Shown here piece by piece: positions 1 to 14,433 of a DNA stretch of 64,000 bases (its first letter is position 1; each line of letters opens with the position of its first letter). Both the position numbers and the translations under genes were made by a program. The stretch comes from Amaranthus tricolor (lineage: Eukaryota; Streptophyta; Magnoliopsida; Caryophyllales; Amaranthaceae), in NCBI RefSeq assembly GCF_026212465.1, contig NC_080048.1:24305767-24369766 (forward strand), in the 5' to 3' direction. The notes under the pieces were generated by a model that did no database searches, was not told where the DNA came from, and saw only the letters and a list, made by a program, of their open reading frames with translations.

Positions 1-3000
1 ACCTTGCACACAACACTATTTGGTATATATTATTCTGTTGCAGTGTTTATAATTGAAAAACATAGTCATATGCAAGAAATTACGTGTTAAGTTGCGATTT
101 TATGGGTTTTTATGCTTTTTTGGTAATTTCGCGCATAAAGTAGCTCAAACATGGTTTGTTTTGCACAAAACTTGGCACACGACACTATTTAATATATATT
201 ATTGTGTTGAAGTTATTTGGAAACGAAAATAATAGTCATATGCTAGAAATTACGTGTTAAGTTGCGATTTTATGGGTTTTTTAGCTTTTTTGGTGCTTTC
301 GTGCATAAAGTGGTTCAAACTTGGTTTGTTTTGCACGAAACTTGGAACACAATGCTATTCTATATATATTAGTGTGTTGAAGAGGTTAGAATTGAAAATC
401 ATAGTCATATGCTAGAAATTTCGTGTTAACTTGTGATTTTATGGGTTTTTTACGCTTTTTTTGCACTTTCTCGCATAATGTAGCTTAGCTTAAACTAGGT
501 TTGTTTTGTACATAACTTTGCACACGACACTATTTTGTATATATTATTTTTTTCAAGTGGTTAAAATTTAAAATCATTGTCATACGCTAGAAATTACGTG
601 TTAAGTGGCGATTTTATGCGTTTTTTAAGGTTTCTTTGCACTTTCGCGTATAACGTAGCTCACACTTGGTTTGTTTTGCACGAAACTTGTCATATAACAC
701 TATTTGGTGTGTATTATTAGGTTGATGTGGTTAGAATCGTAAATCATAGTCATATGCTAGAAATTTCGTGTTAAGTTGCGATTTTATGGGTTTTTTACGT
801 TTCTTTTGCACTTTCGCGTACAAAGTAGCTCAAACTTGGTTGAAACTTTATACACGACACTATTTGGCATATATTATTGTGTTGAAGTGGTTAGAATTGA
901 AAATCGTTGTCATATGCTAGAAATTACGTGTTAAGTTGCGATTTTATGGGTATTTAAACTTTTTTGGCACTTTTGCGCATAATGCAGCTCAAACTTAGTT
1001 TGTTTTGCAAGAAACTTGGCACATAACGCTATTCGATATATATTAGTGTGTTGAAGTGGTTAGAATTGAAAATCATAGTCATATGCAAGAAATTTAGTGT
1101 TAAGATGAGATTTTATGGGTTTTTTATGCTTTTGTTGCACGGTCTCGCTTAAAGTAGCTTAAACTTGGTTCGTTTTGCACGTAACTTTGCACACGACACT
1201 ATTTGGTATATATTACTGTTTTGAAGTTGTTAGAATTTAAACTCATTGTCATACGCTAGAAATTATGTGTTAAGTGGCGATTTTATGGGTTTTTAAGGTA
1301 TCTTTGAACTTTCGCACATAAGGTAGCTCACACTTGGTTTGTTTTGCACGAAACTTGTCATACAACACTATTTGGTATATATTATTGGGTTGAAGTGGTT
1401 AGAATTAAAAATCATATTCATATGCTAGAAATTTCGTGTTAAGTTGCGATTTTATGAGTTTTTTTACGCTTTTTTTACACTTTCGCGCATAAAGTAGCTC
1501 AAACTTAGTTTGTTTTGCACGAAACCTTGCACACAACACTATTTGGTATATATTATTCTGTTGCAGTGTTTATAATTGAAAAACATAGTCATATGCAAGA
1601 AATTACGTGTTAAGTTGCGATTTTATGGGTTTTTAAGCTTTTTTGGTAATTTCGCGCATAAAGTAGCTCAAACATGGTTTGTTTTGCACAAAACTTGGCA
1701 CACGACACTATTTAATATATATTATTGTGTTGAAGTTATTTGGAAACGAAAATCATAGTCATATGCTAGAAATTACGTGTTAAGTTGCGATTTTATGGGT
1801 TTTTAAGCTTTTTTGGTGCTTTCGTGCATAAAGTGGTTAAAACTTGGTTTGTTTTGAACGAAACTTGGAACACAATGCTATTCTATATATATTAGTGTGT
1901 TGAAGAGGTTAGAATTGAAAATCATAGTCATATGCTAGAAATTTCGTGCTAACTTGTGATTTTATGGGTTTTTTTACTCTTTTTTTGCACTTTCTCGCAT
2001 AATGTAGCTTAGCTTAAACTAGGTTTGTTTTGTACATAACTTTGCACACGACACTATTTTGTATATATTATTTTTTTCAAGTGGTTAAAATTTAAAATCA
2101 TTGTCATACGCTAGAAATTACGTGTTAAGTGGCGATTTTATGCGTTTTTAAGGTTTCTTTGCACTTTCGCGTATAACGTAGCTCACACTTGGTTTGTTTT
2201 GCACGAAAACTTGTCATATAACACTATTTGGTGTGTATTATTAGGTTGATGTGGTTAGAATCGTAAATCATAGTCATATGCTAGAAATTTCGTGTTAAGT
2301 TGCGATTTTATGGGTTTTTTACGTTTCTTTTGCACTTTCGCGTACAAAGTAGCTCAAACTTGGTTAGTTTTGCACGAAACTTTATACACGACACTATTTG
2401 GCATATATTATTGTGTTGAAGTGGTTAGAATTGAAAATCGTTGTCATATGCTAGAAATTACGTGTTAAGTTGCGATTTTATGGGTATTTAAACTTTTTTG
2501 GCACTTTTGCGCATAATGCAGCTCAAACTTAGTTTGTTTTGCAAGAAACTTGGCACATAACGCTATTCGATATATATTAGTGTGTTGAAGTGGTTAGAAT
2601 TGAAAATCATAGTCATATGCAAGAAATTTAGTGTTAAGATGAGATTTTATGGGTTTTTTATGCTTTTGTTGCACGGTCTCGCTTAAAGTAGCTTAAACTT
2701 GGTTCGTTTTGCACGTAACTTTGCACACGACACTATTTGGTATATATTACTGTTTGAAGTTGTTAGAATTTAAACTCATTGTCATACGCTAGAAATTATG
2801 TGTTAAGTGGCGATTTTATGGGTTTTTAAGGTATCTTTGAACTTTCGCACATAAGGGTAGCTCACACTTGGTTTGTTTTGCACGAAACTTGTCATAACAA
2901 CACTATTTGGTATAATATTATTGGGTTGAAGTGGTTAGAATTAAAAATCATATTCATATGCTAGAAATTTCGTGTTAAGTTGCGATTTTATGAGTTTTTT

Positions 3001-6000
3001 TACGCTTTTTTTTACACTTTCGCGCATAAAGTAGCTCAAACTTAGTTTGTTTTGCACGAAACCTTGCACACAACACTATTTGGTATATATTATTCTGTTG
3101 CAGTGTTTATAATTGAAAAACATAGTCATATGCAAGAAATTACGTGTTAAGTTGCGATTTTATGGGTTTTTTAAGCTTTTTTGGTAATTTCGCGCATAAA
3201 GTAGCTCAAACATGGTTTGTTTTGCACAAAACTTGGCACACAGACCACTATTTAATATATATTATTGTGTTGAAGTTATTTGGAAACGAAAATCATAGTC
3301 ATATGCTAGAAATTACGTGTTAAGTTGCGATTTTATGGGTTTTTAAGCTTTTTTGGTGCTTTCGTGCATAAAGTGGTTAAAACTTGGTTTGTTTTGAACG
3401 AAACTTGGAACACAATGCTATTCTATATATATTAGTGTGTTGAAGAGGTTAGAATTGAAAATCATAGTCATATGCTAGAAATTTCGTGCTAACTTGTGAT
3501 TTTATGGGTTTTTTACTCTTTTTTTGCACTTTCTCGCTTAATGTAGCTTAGCTTAAACTAGGTTTGTTTTGTACATAACTTTGCACACGACACTATTTTG
3601 TATATATTATTTTTTTCAAGTGGTTAGAATTTAAAATCATTGTCATACGCTAGAAATTACGTGTTAAGTGGTGATTTTATGCGTTTTTTAAGGTTTCTTT
3701 GCACTTTCGCGTATAACGTAGCTCACACTTGGTTTGTTTTGCACGAAACTTGTCATATAACACTATTTGGTGTGTATTATTAGGTTGATGTGGTTAGAAT
3801 CGTAAATCATAGTCATATGCTAGAAATTTCGTGTTAAGTTGCGATTTTATGGGTTTTTTACGTTTCTTTTGCACTTTCGCGTACAAAGTAGCTCAAACTT
3901 GGTTAGTTTTGCACGAAACTTTATACACGACACTATTTGGCATATATTATTGTGTTGAAGTGGTTAGAATTGAAAATCGTTGTCATATGCTAGAAATTAC
4001 GTGTTAAGTTGCGATTTTATGGGTATTTAAACTTTTTTGGCACTTTTGCGCATAATGCAGCTCAAACTTAGTTTGTTTTGCAAGAAACTTGGCACATAAC
4101 GCTATTCGATATATATTAGTGTGTTGAAGTGGTTAGAATTGAAAATCATAGTCATATGCAAGAAATTTAGTGTTAAGATGAGATTTTATGGGTTTTTTAT
4201 GCTTTTGTTGCACGGTCTCGCTTAAAGTAGCTTAAACTTGGTTCGTTTTGCACGTAACTTTGCACACGACACTATTTGGTATATATTACTGTTTTGAAGT
4301 TGTTAGAATTTAAACTCATTGTCATACGCTAGAAATTATGTGTTAAGTGGCGATTTTATGGGTTTTTAAGGTATCTTTGAACTTTCGCACATAAGGTAGC
4401 TCACACTTGGTTTGTTTTGCACGAAACTTGTCATACAACACTATTTGGTATATATTATTGGGTTGAAGTGGTTAGAATTAAAAATCATATTCATATGCTA
4501 GAAATTTCGTGTTAAGTTGCGATTTTATGAGTTTTTTTACGCTTTTTTTACACTTTCGCGCATAAAGTAGCTCAAACTTAGTTTGTTTTGCACGAAATCT
4601 TGCACACAACACTATTTGGTATATATTATTCTGTTGCAGTGTTTATAATTGAAAAACATAGTCATATGCAAGAAATTACGTGTTAAGTTGCGATTTTATG
4701 GGTTTTTAAGCTTTTTTGGTAATTTCGCGCATAAAGTAGCTCAAACATGGTTTGTTTTGCACAAAACTTGGCACCACGACACTATTTAATATATATTATT
4801 GTGTTGAAGTTATTTGGAAACGAAAATCATAGTCATATGCTAGAAATTACGTGTTAAGTTTCGATTTTATGGGTTTTTAAGCTTTTTTGGTGCTTTCGTG
4901 CATAAAAGTGGTTCAAACTTGGTTTGTTTTGAACGAAACTTGGAACACAATGCTATTCTATATATATTAGTGTGTTGAAGAGGTTAGAATTGAAAATCAT
5001 AGTCATATGCTAGAAATTTCGTGCTAACTTGTGATTTTATGGGTTTTTTACTCTTTTTTTGCACTTTCTCGCATAATGTAGCTTAGCTTAAACTAGGTTT
5101 GTTTTGTACATAACTTTGCACACGACACTATTTTGTATATATTATTTTTTTCAAGTGGTTAGAATTTAAAATCATTGTCATACGCTAGAAATTACGTGTT
5201 AAGTGGCGATTTTATGCGTTTTTAAGGTTTCTTTGCACTTTCGCGTATAACGTAGCTCACACTTGGTTTGCTTTGCACGAAACTTGTCATATAACACTAT
5301 TTGGTGTGTATTATTAGGTTGATGTGGTTAGAATCGTAAATCATAGTCATATGCTAGAAATTTCGTGTTAAGTTGCGATTTTATGGGTTTTTTACGTTTC
5401 TTTTGCACTTTCGCGTACAAAGTAGCTCAAACTTGGTTTGTTTTGCACGAAACTTTGTACACGACACTATTTGGCATATATTATTGTGTTGAAGTGGTTA
5501 GAATTGAAAATCGTTGTCATATGCTAGAAATTACGTGTTAAGTTGCGATTTTATGGGTATTTAAACTTTTTTGGCACTTTTGCGCATAATGCAGCTCAAA
5601 CTTAGTTTGTTTTGCAAGAAACTTGGCACATAACGCTATTCGATATATATTAGTGTGTTGAAGTGGTTAGAATTGAAAATCATAGTCATATGCAAGAAAT
5701 TTAGTGTTAAGATGAGATTTTATGGGTTTTTTATGCTTTTGTTGCACGGTCTCGCTTAAAGTAGCTTAAACTTGGTTCGTTTTGCACGTAACTTTGCACA
5801 CGACACTATTTGGTATATATTACTGTTTTGAAGTTGTTAGAATTTAAACTCATTGTCATACGCTAGAAATTATGTGTTAAGTGGCGATTTTATGGGTTTT
5901 TAAGGTATCTTTGAACTTTCGCACATAAGGAAGCTCACACTTGGTTTGTTTTGCACGAAACTTGTCATACAACACTATTTGGTATATATTATTGGGTTGA

Positions 6001-9000
6001 AGTGGTTAGAATTAAAAATCATATTCATATGCTAGAAATTTCGTGTTAAGTTGCGATTTTATGAGTTTTTTTACGCTTTTTTTACACTTTCGCGCATAAA
6101 GTAGCTCAAACTTAGTTTGTTTTGCACGAAACCTTGCACACAACACTATTTGGTATATATTATTCTGTTGCAGTGTTTATAATTGAAAAACATAGTCATA
6201 TGCAAGAAATTACGTGTTAAGTTGCGATTTTATGGGTTTTTAAGCTTTTTTGGTAATTTCGCGCATAAAGTAGCTCAAACATGGTTTGTTTTGCACAAAA
6301 CTTGGCACACGACACTATTTAATATATATTATTGTGTTGAAGTTATTTGGAAACGAAAATCATAGTCATATGCTAGAAATTACGTGTTAAGTTGCGATTT
6401 TATGGGTTTTTAAGCTTTTTTGGTGCTTTCGTGCATAAAGTGGTTCAAACTTGGTTTGTTTTGAACGAAACTTGGAACACAATGCTATTCTATATATATT
6501 AGTGTGTTGAAGAGGTTAGAATTGAAAATTATAGTTATATGCTAGAAATTTCGTGCTAACTTGTGATTTTATGGGTTTTTTACTCTTTTTTTTGCACTTT
6601 CTCGCATAATGTAGCTTAGCTTAAACTAGGTTTGTTTTGTACATAACTTTGCACACGACACTATTTTGTATATATTATTTTTTTCAAGTGGTTAGAATTT
6701 AAAATCATTGTCATACGCTAGAAATTACGTGTTAAGTGGCGATTTTATGCGTTTTTAAGGTTTCTTTGCACTTTCGCGTATAACGTAGCTCACACTTGGT
6801 TTGCTTTGCACGAAACTTGTCATATAACACTATTTGGTGTGTATTATTAGGTTGATGTGGTTAGAATCGTAAATCATAGTCATATGCTAGAAATTTCGTG
6901 TTAAGTTGCGATTTTATGGGTTTTTTACGTTTCTTTTGCACTTTCGCGTACAAAGTAGCTCAAACTTGGTTTGTTTTGCACGAAACTTTGTACACGACAC
7001 TATTTGGCATATATTATTGTGTTGAAGTGGTTAGAATTGAAAATCGTTGTCATATGCTAGAAATTACGTGTTAAGTTGCGATTTTATGGGTATTTAAACT
7101 TTTTTGGCACTTTTGCGCATAATGCAGCTCAAACTTAGTTTGTTTTGCAAGAAACTTGGCACATAACGCTATTCGATATATATTAGTGTGTTGAAGTGGT
7201 TAGAATTGAAAAATCATAGTCATATGCAAGAAATTTAGTGTTAAGATGAGATTTTATGGGTTTTTTATGCTTTTGTTGCACGGTCTCGCTTAAAGTAGCT
7301 TAAACTTGGTTCGTTTTGCACGTAACTTTGCACACGACACTATTTGGTATATATTACTGTTTTGAAGGTGTTAGAATTTAAACTCATTGTCATACGCTAG
7401 AAATTATGTGTTAAGTGGCGATTTTATGGGTTTTTAAGGTATCTTTGAACTTTCGCACATAAGGTAGCTCACACTTGGTTTGTTTTGCACGAAACTTGTC
7501 ATACAACACTATTTGGTATATATTATTGGGTTGAAGTGGTTAGAATTAAAAATCATATTCATATGCTAGAAATTTCGTGTTAAGTTGCGATTTTATGAGT
7601 TTTTTTTACGCTTTTTTTACACTTTCGCGCATAAAGTAGCTCAAACTTAGTTTGTTTTGCACGAAAACCTTGCACACAACACTATTTGGTATATATTATT
7701 CTGTTGCAGTGTTTATAATTGAAAAACATAGTCATATGCAAGAAATTACGTGTTAAGTTGCGATTTTATGGGTTTTTAAGCTTTTTTGGTAATTTCGCGC
7801 ATAAAGTAGCTCAAACATGGTTTGTTTTGCACAAAACTTGGCACACGACACTATTTAATATATATTATTGTGTTGAAGTTATTTGGAAACGAAAATCATA
7901 GTCATATGCTAGAAATTACGTGTTAAGTTGCGATTTATGGGTTTTTAAGCTTTTTTGGTGCTTTCGTGCATAAAGTGGTTCAAACTTGGTTTGTTTTGAA
8001 CGAAACTTGGAACACAATGCTATTCTATATATATTAGTGTGTTGAAGAGGTTAGAATTGAAAATCATAGTCATATGCTAGAAATTTCGTGTTAACTTGTG
8101 ATTTTATGGGTTTTTTACGCTTTTTTTGCACTTTCTCGCATAATGTAGCTTAGCTTAAACTAGGTTTGTTTTGTACATAACTTTGCACACGACACTATTT
8201 TGTATATATTATTTTTTTCAAGTGGTTAAAATTTAAAATCATTGTCATACGCTAGAAATTACGTGTTAAGTGGCGATTTTATGCGTTTTTAAGGTTTCGT
8301 TGCACTTTCGCGTATAACGTAGCTCACACTTGGTTTGTTTTGCACGAAACTTGTCATATAACACTATTTGGTGTGTATTATTAGGTTGATGTGGTTAGAA
8401 TCGTAAATCATAGTCATATGCTAGAAATTTCGTGTTAAGTTGCGATTTTATGGGTTTTTTACGTTTCTTTTGCACTTTCGCGTACAAAGTAGCTCAAACT
8501 TGGTTAGTTTTGCACGAAACTTTATACACGACACTATTTGGCATATATTAATGTGTTGAAGTGGTTAGAATTGAAAATCGTTGTCATATGGTAGAAATTA
8601 CGTGTTAAGTTGCGATTTTATGGGTATTTAAACTTTTTTGGCACTTTTGCGCATAATGCAGCTCAAACTTAGTTTGTTTTGCAAGAAACTTGGCACATAA
8701 CGCTATTCGATATATATTAGTGTGTTGAAGTGGTTAGAATTGAAAATCATAGTCATATGCAAGAAATTTAGTGTTAAGATGAGATTTTATGGGTTTTTTA
8801 TGCTTTTGTTGCACGGTCTCGCTTAAAGTAGCTTAAACTTGGTTCGTTTTGCACGTAACTTTGCACACGACACTATTTGGTATATATTACTGTTTTGAAG
8901 TTGTTAGAATTTAATCTCATTGTCATACGCTAGAAATTATGTGTTAAGTGGCGATTTTATGGGTTTTTAAGGTATCTTTGAACTTTTGCACATAAGGTAG

Positions 9001-10782
9001 CTCACACTTGGTTTGTTTTGCACGAAACTTGTCATACAACACTATTTGGTATATATTATTGGGTTGAAGTGGTTAGAATTAAAAATCATATTCATATGCT
9101 AGAAATTTCGTGTTAAGTTGCGATTTTATGAGTTTTTTTACGCTTTTTTTACACTTTCGCGCATAAAGTAGCTCAAACTTAGTTTGTTTTGCACGAAACC
9201 TTGCACACAACACTATTTGGTATATATTATTCTGTTGCAGTGTTTATAATTGAAAAACATAGTCATATGCAAGAAATTACGTGTTAAGTTGCGATTTTAT
9301 GGGTTTTTAAGCTTTTTTGGTAATTTCGCGCATAAAGTAGCTCAAACATGGTTTGTTTTGCACAAAACTTGGCACACGACACTATTTAATATATATTATT
9401 GTGTTGAAGTTATTTGGAAACGAAAATCATAGTCATATGCTAGAAATTACGTGTTAAGTTGCGATTTTATGGGTTTTTAAGCTTTTTTGATGCTTTCGTG
9501 CATAAAGTGGTTCAAACTTGGTTTGTTTTGAACGAAACTTGGAACACAATGCTATTCTATATATATTAGTGTGTTGAAGAGGTTAGAATTGAAAATCATA
9601 GTCATATGCTAGAAATTTCGTGCTAACTTGTGATTTTATGGGTTTTTTACGCTTTTTTTGCACTTTCTCGCATAATGTAGCTTAGCTTAAACTAGGTTTG
9701 TTTTGTACATAACTTTGCACACGACACTATTTTGTATATATTATTTTTTTCAAGTGGTTAGAATTTAAAATCATTGTCATACGCTAGAAATTACGTGTTA
9801 AGTGGCGATTTTATGCGTTTTTAAGGTTTCTTTGCACTTTCGCGTATAACGTAGCTCACACTTGGTTTGTTTTGCACGAAACTTGTCATATAACACTATT
9901 TTGGTGTGTATTATTAGGTTGATGTGGTTAGAATCGTAAATCATAGTCATATGCTAGAAATTTCGTGTTAAGTTGCGATTTTATGGGTTTTTTACGTTTC
10001 TTTTGTTCTTTCGCGTACAAAGTAGCTCAAACTTGGTTTGTTTTGCACGAAACTTTGTACACGACACTATTTGGCATATGTTATTGTGTTGAAGTGGTTA
10101 GAATTGAAAATCGTTGTCATATGCTAGAAATTACGTGTTAAGTTGCGATTTTATGGGTATTTAAACTTTTTTGGCACTTTTGCGCATAATGCAGCTCAAA
10201 CTTAGTTTGTTTTGCAAGAAACTTGGCACATAACGCTATTCGATATATATTAGTGTGTTGAAGTGGTTAGAATTGAAAATCATAGTCATATGCAAGAAAT
10301 TTAGTGTTAAGATGAGATTTTATGGGTTTTTTATGCTTTTGTTGCACGGTCTCGCTTAAAGTAGCTTAAACTTGGTTCGTTTTGCACGTAACTTTGCACA
10401 CGACACTATTTGGTATATATTACTGTTTTGAAGTTGTTAGAATTTAATCTCATTGTCATACGCTAGAAATTATGTGTTAAATGGCGATTTTATGGGTTTT
10501 TAAGGTATCTTTGAACTTTCGCACATAAGGTAGCTCACACTTGGTTTGTTTTGCACGAAACTTGTCATACAACACTATTTGGTATATATTATTGGGTTGA
10601 AGTGGTTAGAATTAAAAATCATATTCATATGCTAGAAATTTCGTGTTAAGTTGCGATTTTATGAGTTTTTTTACGCTTTTTTTACACTTTCGCGCATAAA
10701 GTAGCTCAAACTTAGTTTGTTTTGCACGAAACCTTGCACACAACACTATTTGGTATATATTATTCTGTTGCAGTGTTTATAA

Positions 10783-12314
10783 TTGAAAAACATAGTCATA
10801 TGCAAGAAATTACGTGTTAAGTTGCGATTTTATGGGTTTTTAAGCTTTTTTGGTAATTTCGCGCATAAAGTAGCTCAAACATGGTTTGTTTTGCACAAAA
10901 CTTGGCACACGACACTATTTAATATATATTATTGTGTTGAAGTTATTTGGAAACGAAAATCATAGTCATATGCTAGAAATTACGTGTTAAGTTGCGATTT
11001 TATGGGTTTTTAAGCTTTTTTGGTGCTTTCGTGCATAAAGTGGTTCAAACTTGGTTTGTTTTGAACGAAACTTGGAACACAATGCTATTCTATATATATT
11101 AGTGTGTTGAAGAGGTTAGAATTGAAAATCATAGTCATATGCTAGAAATTTCGTGTTAACTTGTGATTTTATGGGTTTTTTACGCTTTTTTTGCACTTTC
11201 TCGCATAATGTAGCTTAGCTTAAACTAGGTTTGTTTTGTACATAACTTTGCACACGACACTATTTTGTATATATTATTTTTTTCAAGTGGTTAAAATTTA
11301 AAATCATTGTCATACGCTAGAAATTACGTGTTAAGTGGCGATTTTATGCGTTTTTAAGGTTTCTTTGCACTTTCGCGTATAACGTAGCTCACACTTGGTT
11401 TGTTTTGCACGAAACTTGTCATATAACACTATTTGGTGTGTATTATTAGGTTGATGTGGTTAGAATCGTAAATCATAGCCATATGCTAGAAATTTCGTGT
11501 TAAGTTGCGATTTTATGGGTTTTTTACGTTTCTTTTGCACTTTCGCGTACAAAGTAGCTCAAACTTGGTTAGTTTTGCACGAAACTTTATACACGACACT
11601 ATTTGGCATATATTATTGTGTTGAAGTGGTTAGAATTGAAAATCGTTGTCATATGCTAGAAATTACGTGTTAAGTTGCGATTTTATGGGTATTTAAACTT
11701 TTTTGGCACTTTTGCGCATAATGCAGCTCAAACTTAGTTTGTTTTGCAAGAAACTTGGCACATAACGCTATTCGATATATATTAGTGTGTTGAAGTGGTT
11801 AGAATTGAAAATCATAGTCATATGCAAGAAATTTAGTGTTAAGATGAGATTTTATGGGTTTTTTATGCTTTTGTTGCACGGTCTCGCTTAAAGTAGCTTA
11901 AACTTGGTTCGTTTTGCACGTAACTTTGCACACGACACTATTTGGTATATATTACTGTTTTGAAGTTGTTAGAATTTAAACTCATTGTCATACGCTAGAA
12001 ATTATGTGTTAAGTGGCGATTTTATGGGTTTTTAAGGTATCTTTGAACTTTCGCACATAAGGTAGCTCACACTTGGTTTGTTTTGCACGAAACTTGTCAT
12101 ACAACACTATTTGGTATATATTATTGGGTTGAAGTGGTTAGAATTAAAAATCATATTCATATGCTAGAAATTTCGTGTTAAGTTGCGATTTTATGAGTTT
12201 TTTTACGCTTTTTTTACACTTTCGCGCATAAAGTAGCTCAAACTTAGTTTGTTTTGCACGAAACCTTGCACACAACACTATTTGGTATATATTATTCTGT
12301 TGCAGTGTTTATAA
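10783..12314. repeat. Reference 9-monomer HOR unit (1,532 bp)
   Basis: A clean example of the higher-order unit. Monomer boxes start at 10791 (m1, tgcaagaaattacg), 10961 (m2), 11130 (m3, extra agctt duplication), 11305 (m4, cattgtcatacg, tatgcg), 11474 (m5, acgtttctttt), 11644 (m6, cgttgtcatatg, gggtatttaaac), 11813 (m7, tgcaagaaatttagtg, cggtctcgctt), 11983 (m8, ggtatctttgaac) and 12152 (m9, atgagtttttttacgc). The next m1 is at 12323. Spacings are 170, 169, 175, 169, 170, 169, 170, 169 and 171 bp. Monomers inside a unit differ at many positions, while the same monomer in neighbouring units is nearly identical, which is the defining property of a HOR. Confidence 0.93.
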
Positions 12315-13738
12315 TTGAAAAACATAGTCATATGCAAGAAATTACGTGTTAAGTTGCGATTTTATGGGTTTTTAAGCTTTTTTGGTAATTTCGCGCATAA
12401 AGTAGCTCAAACATGGTTTGTTTTGCACAAAACTTGGCACACGACACTATTTAATATATATTATTGTGTTGAAGTTATTTGGAAACGAAAATCATAGTCA
12501 TATGCTAGAAATTACGTGTTAAGTTGCGATTTTATGGGTTTTTAAGCTTTTTTGGTGCTTTCGTGCATAAAGTGGTTCAAACTTGGTTTGTTTTGAACGA
12601 AACTTGGAACACAATGCTATTCTATATATATTAGTTTGTTGAAGAGGTTAGAATTGAAAGTCATAGTCATATGCTAGAAATTTCGTGCTAACTTGTGATT
12701 TTATGGGTTTTTTACTCTTTTTTTGCACTTTCTCGCATAATGTAGCTTAGCTTAAACTAGGTTTGTTTTGTACATAACTTTGCACACGACACTATTTTGT
12801 ATATATTATTTTTTCAAGTGGTTAGAATTTAAAATCATTGTCATACGCTAGAAATTACGTGTTAAGTGGCGATTTTATGCGTTTTTAAGGTTTCTTTGCA
12901 CTTTCGCGTATAACGTAGCTCACACTTGGTTTGTTTTGCACGAAACTTGTCATATAACACTATTTGGTGTGTATTATTAGGTTGATGTGGTTAGAATCGT
13001 AAATCATAGTCATATGCTAGAAATTTCGTGTTAAGTTGCGATTTTATGGGTTTTTTACGTTTCTTTTGCACTTTCGCGTACAAAGTAGCTCAAACTTGGT
13101 TTGTTTTGCACGAAACTTTGTACACGACACTATTTGGCATATATTATTGTGTTGAAGTGGTTAGAATTGAAAATCGTTGTCATATGCTAGAAATTACGTG
13201 TTAAGTTGCGATTTTATGGGTATTTAAACTTTTTTGGCACTTTTGCGCATAATGCAGCTCAAACTTAGTTTGTTTTGCAAGAAACTTGGCACATAACGCT
13301 ATTCGATATATATTAGTGTGTTGAAGTGGTTAGAATTGAAAATCATAGTCATATGCAAGAAATTTAGTGTTAAGATGAGATTTTATGGGTTTTTTATGCT
13401 TTTGTTGCACGGTCTCGCTTAAAGTAGCTTAAACTTGGTTCGTTTTGCACGTAACTTTGCACACGACACTATTTGGTATATATTACTGTTTTGAAGTTGT
13501 TAGAATTTAAACTCATTGTCATACACTAGAAATTATGTGTTAAGTGGCGATTTTATGGGTTTTTAAGGTATCTTTGAACTTTCGCACATAAGGTAGCTCA
13601 CACTTGGTTTGTTTTGCACGAAACTTGTCATACAACACTATTTGGTATATATTATTGGGTTGAAGTGGTTAGAATTAAAAATCATATTCATAAGCTAGAA
13701 ATTTCGTGTTAAGTTGCGATTTTATGAGTTTTTTTACG

Positions 13739-13743
13739 CTTTT
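13739..13743. repeat. Left target-site duplication of CRM-type element (CTTTT)
   Basis: CTTTT immediately left of the LTR terminus, repeated exactly at 19488-19492. The uninterrupted m9 sequence in other units reads acgctttttttacac, which is restored if the element and one CTTTT are removed. This proves a single clean integration. Confidence 0.95.
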
Positions 13744-14433
13744 TGATGTAAATGCTAACTCAAGACTTCCTAAATGATTAAGGAAGGAGAAGGACAAAAG
13801 AAAAGAAAGAAGAAGTAATTTGGGCAGAATGTATATTTGAATGAAAATAGGACAACCAAAGCACAAGAACAAACTCAATGCAATAGTATTTAGGCTAGAG
13901 ACAAGACAAACTCAATCTCCCCTAGTTTAATACTCAAGAACACACTCAAAGTATTAAAGAACTCTTGTTAACCTTGGACAAACACAAAGATAGGCAAGAA
14001 GAAAACACAAAGGTTGATTCATAAAACAAGTCTGCACTTTCATTCATGAATAGCTCTCTTTAAATAGAGTTACAACAGCAAAAGGAAGCTAAAAAAAACA
14101 AGAGAAATTAAGGTGGGACGTCCAAGCATGGGGAACAAGCATTGGAACTCACAAAACAGCATTAAATAGCCTCCAAAGCATGCATTAGGCTGATTTAAGT
14201 TGTTCCCCAAGCATGCAGTAGCTAATTAATCAGATTTAAGTGGTAAAAGACTTTAAAAAAACATAACTAAACTTGGACCTATCAAAGTGACGTCCAACCA
14301 ATATATAGGTAGCTTTACTTAATCTTCAACCCAAGTTAGACATGTAACAAATTCAGATTTAAAAGGATTAAAACCAAGTACTTCAAGAACTAAAGCAATC
14401 GGCTCATGAGATAACGTATTTGATCTTGGATCA
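13744..14433 (-). repeat. 3' LTR of CRM-type element (690 bp)
   Basis: On the element strand it begins TGATCCAAGATC and ends TTTACATCA, giving the usual TG...CA termini. It matches 18798-19487 over its full length, with A at 14234 versus G at 19288 the only difference seen. Its first 115 nt in the element sense also encode the end of the polyprotein reading frame. A 10-bp inverted repeat (14129-14138 with 14200-14209) lies inside. Confidence 0.95.

Larger units (their letters stand above)
1..13743. repeat. Satellite array, 9-monomer HOR (left block)
   Basis: Uninterrupted tandem satellite of about 170-bp AT-rich monomers. Each monomer has the box catagtcatatgctagaaat (or a variant), then gttgcgattttatgggttt, a T-rich stretch, cgcataaagtagctcaaac, tttgttttgcacgaaac and a tatatatta block. 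Nine variants recur in fixed order. Taking the ttgaaaaacatag of monomer 1 as phase zero, units start at 53, 1576, 3113, 4649, 6183, 7719, 9250, 10783 and 12315 (spacings 1523-1537). The 1523-bp unit is short because of a deletion near 849 in monomer 5. The last unit is split at 13743 by a retrotransposon. No coding region is supported. The nucleosome-sized monomer and the CRM insertion suggest centromeric satellite; that is inference. Confidence 0.95.

Noticed and set aside
1576..1758. Recurrent 60-84 residue ORF (MKNIVICKK...) found about once per HOR unit, with similar minus-strand ORFs
   Set aside because: It starts at TTG inside monomer 1, recurs only because the satellite repeats, and is broken by indels in several units. 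There is no sign of coding constraint.
10947..10963. CENP-B-box-like sequence ending TTGGAAACGAAAA in the m1/m2 junction
   Set aside because: It shares TTGGAAACG with the mammalian box but lacks about half of the essential positions, occurs in one of nine monomers only, loses a T in other subtypes, and plants have no established CENP-B binding at satellites.
13675..13878. 67-residue minus-strand ORF
   Set aside because: It spans the junction between the CRM-type LTR and the satellite, so it exists only because of this insertion.
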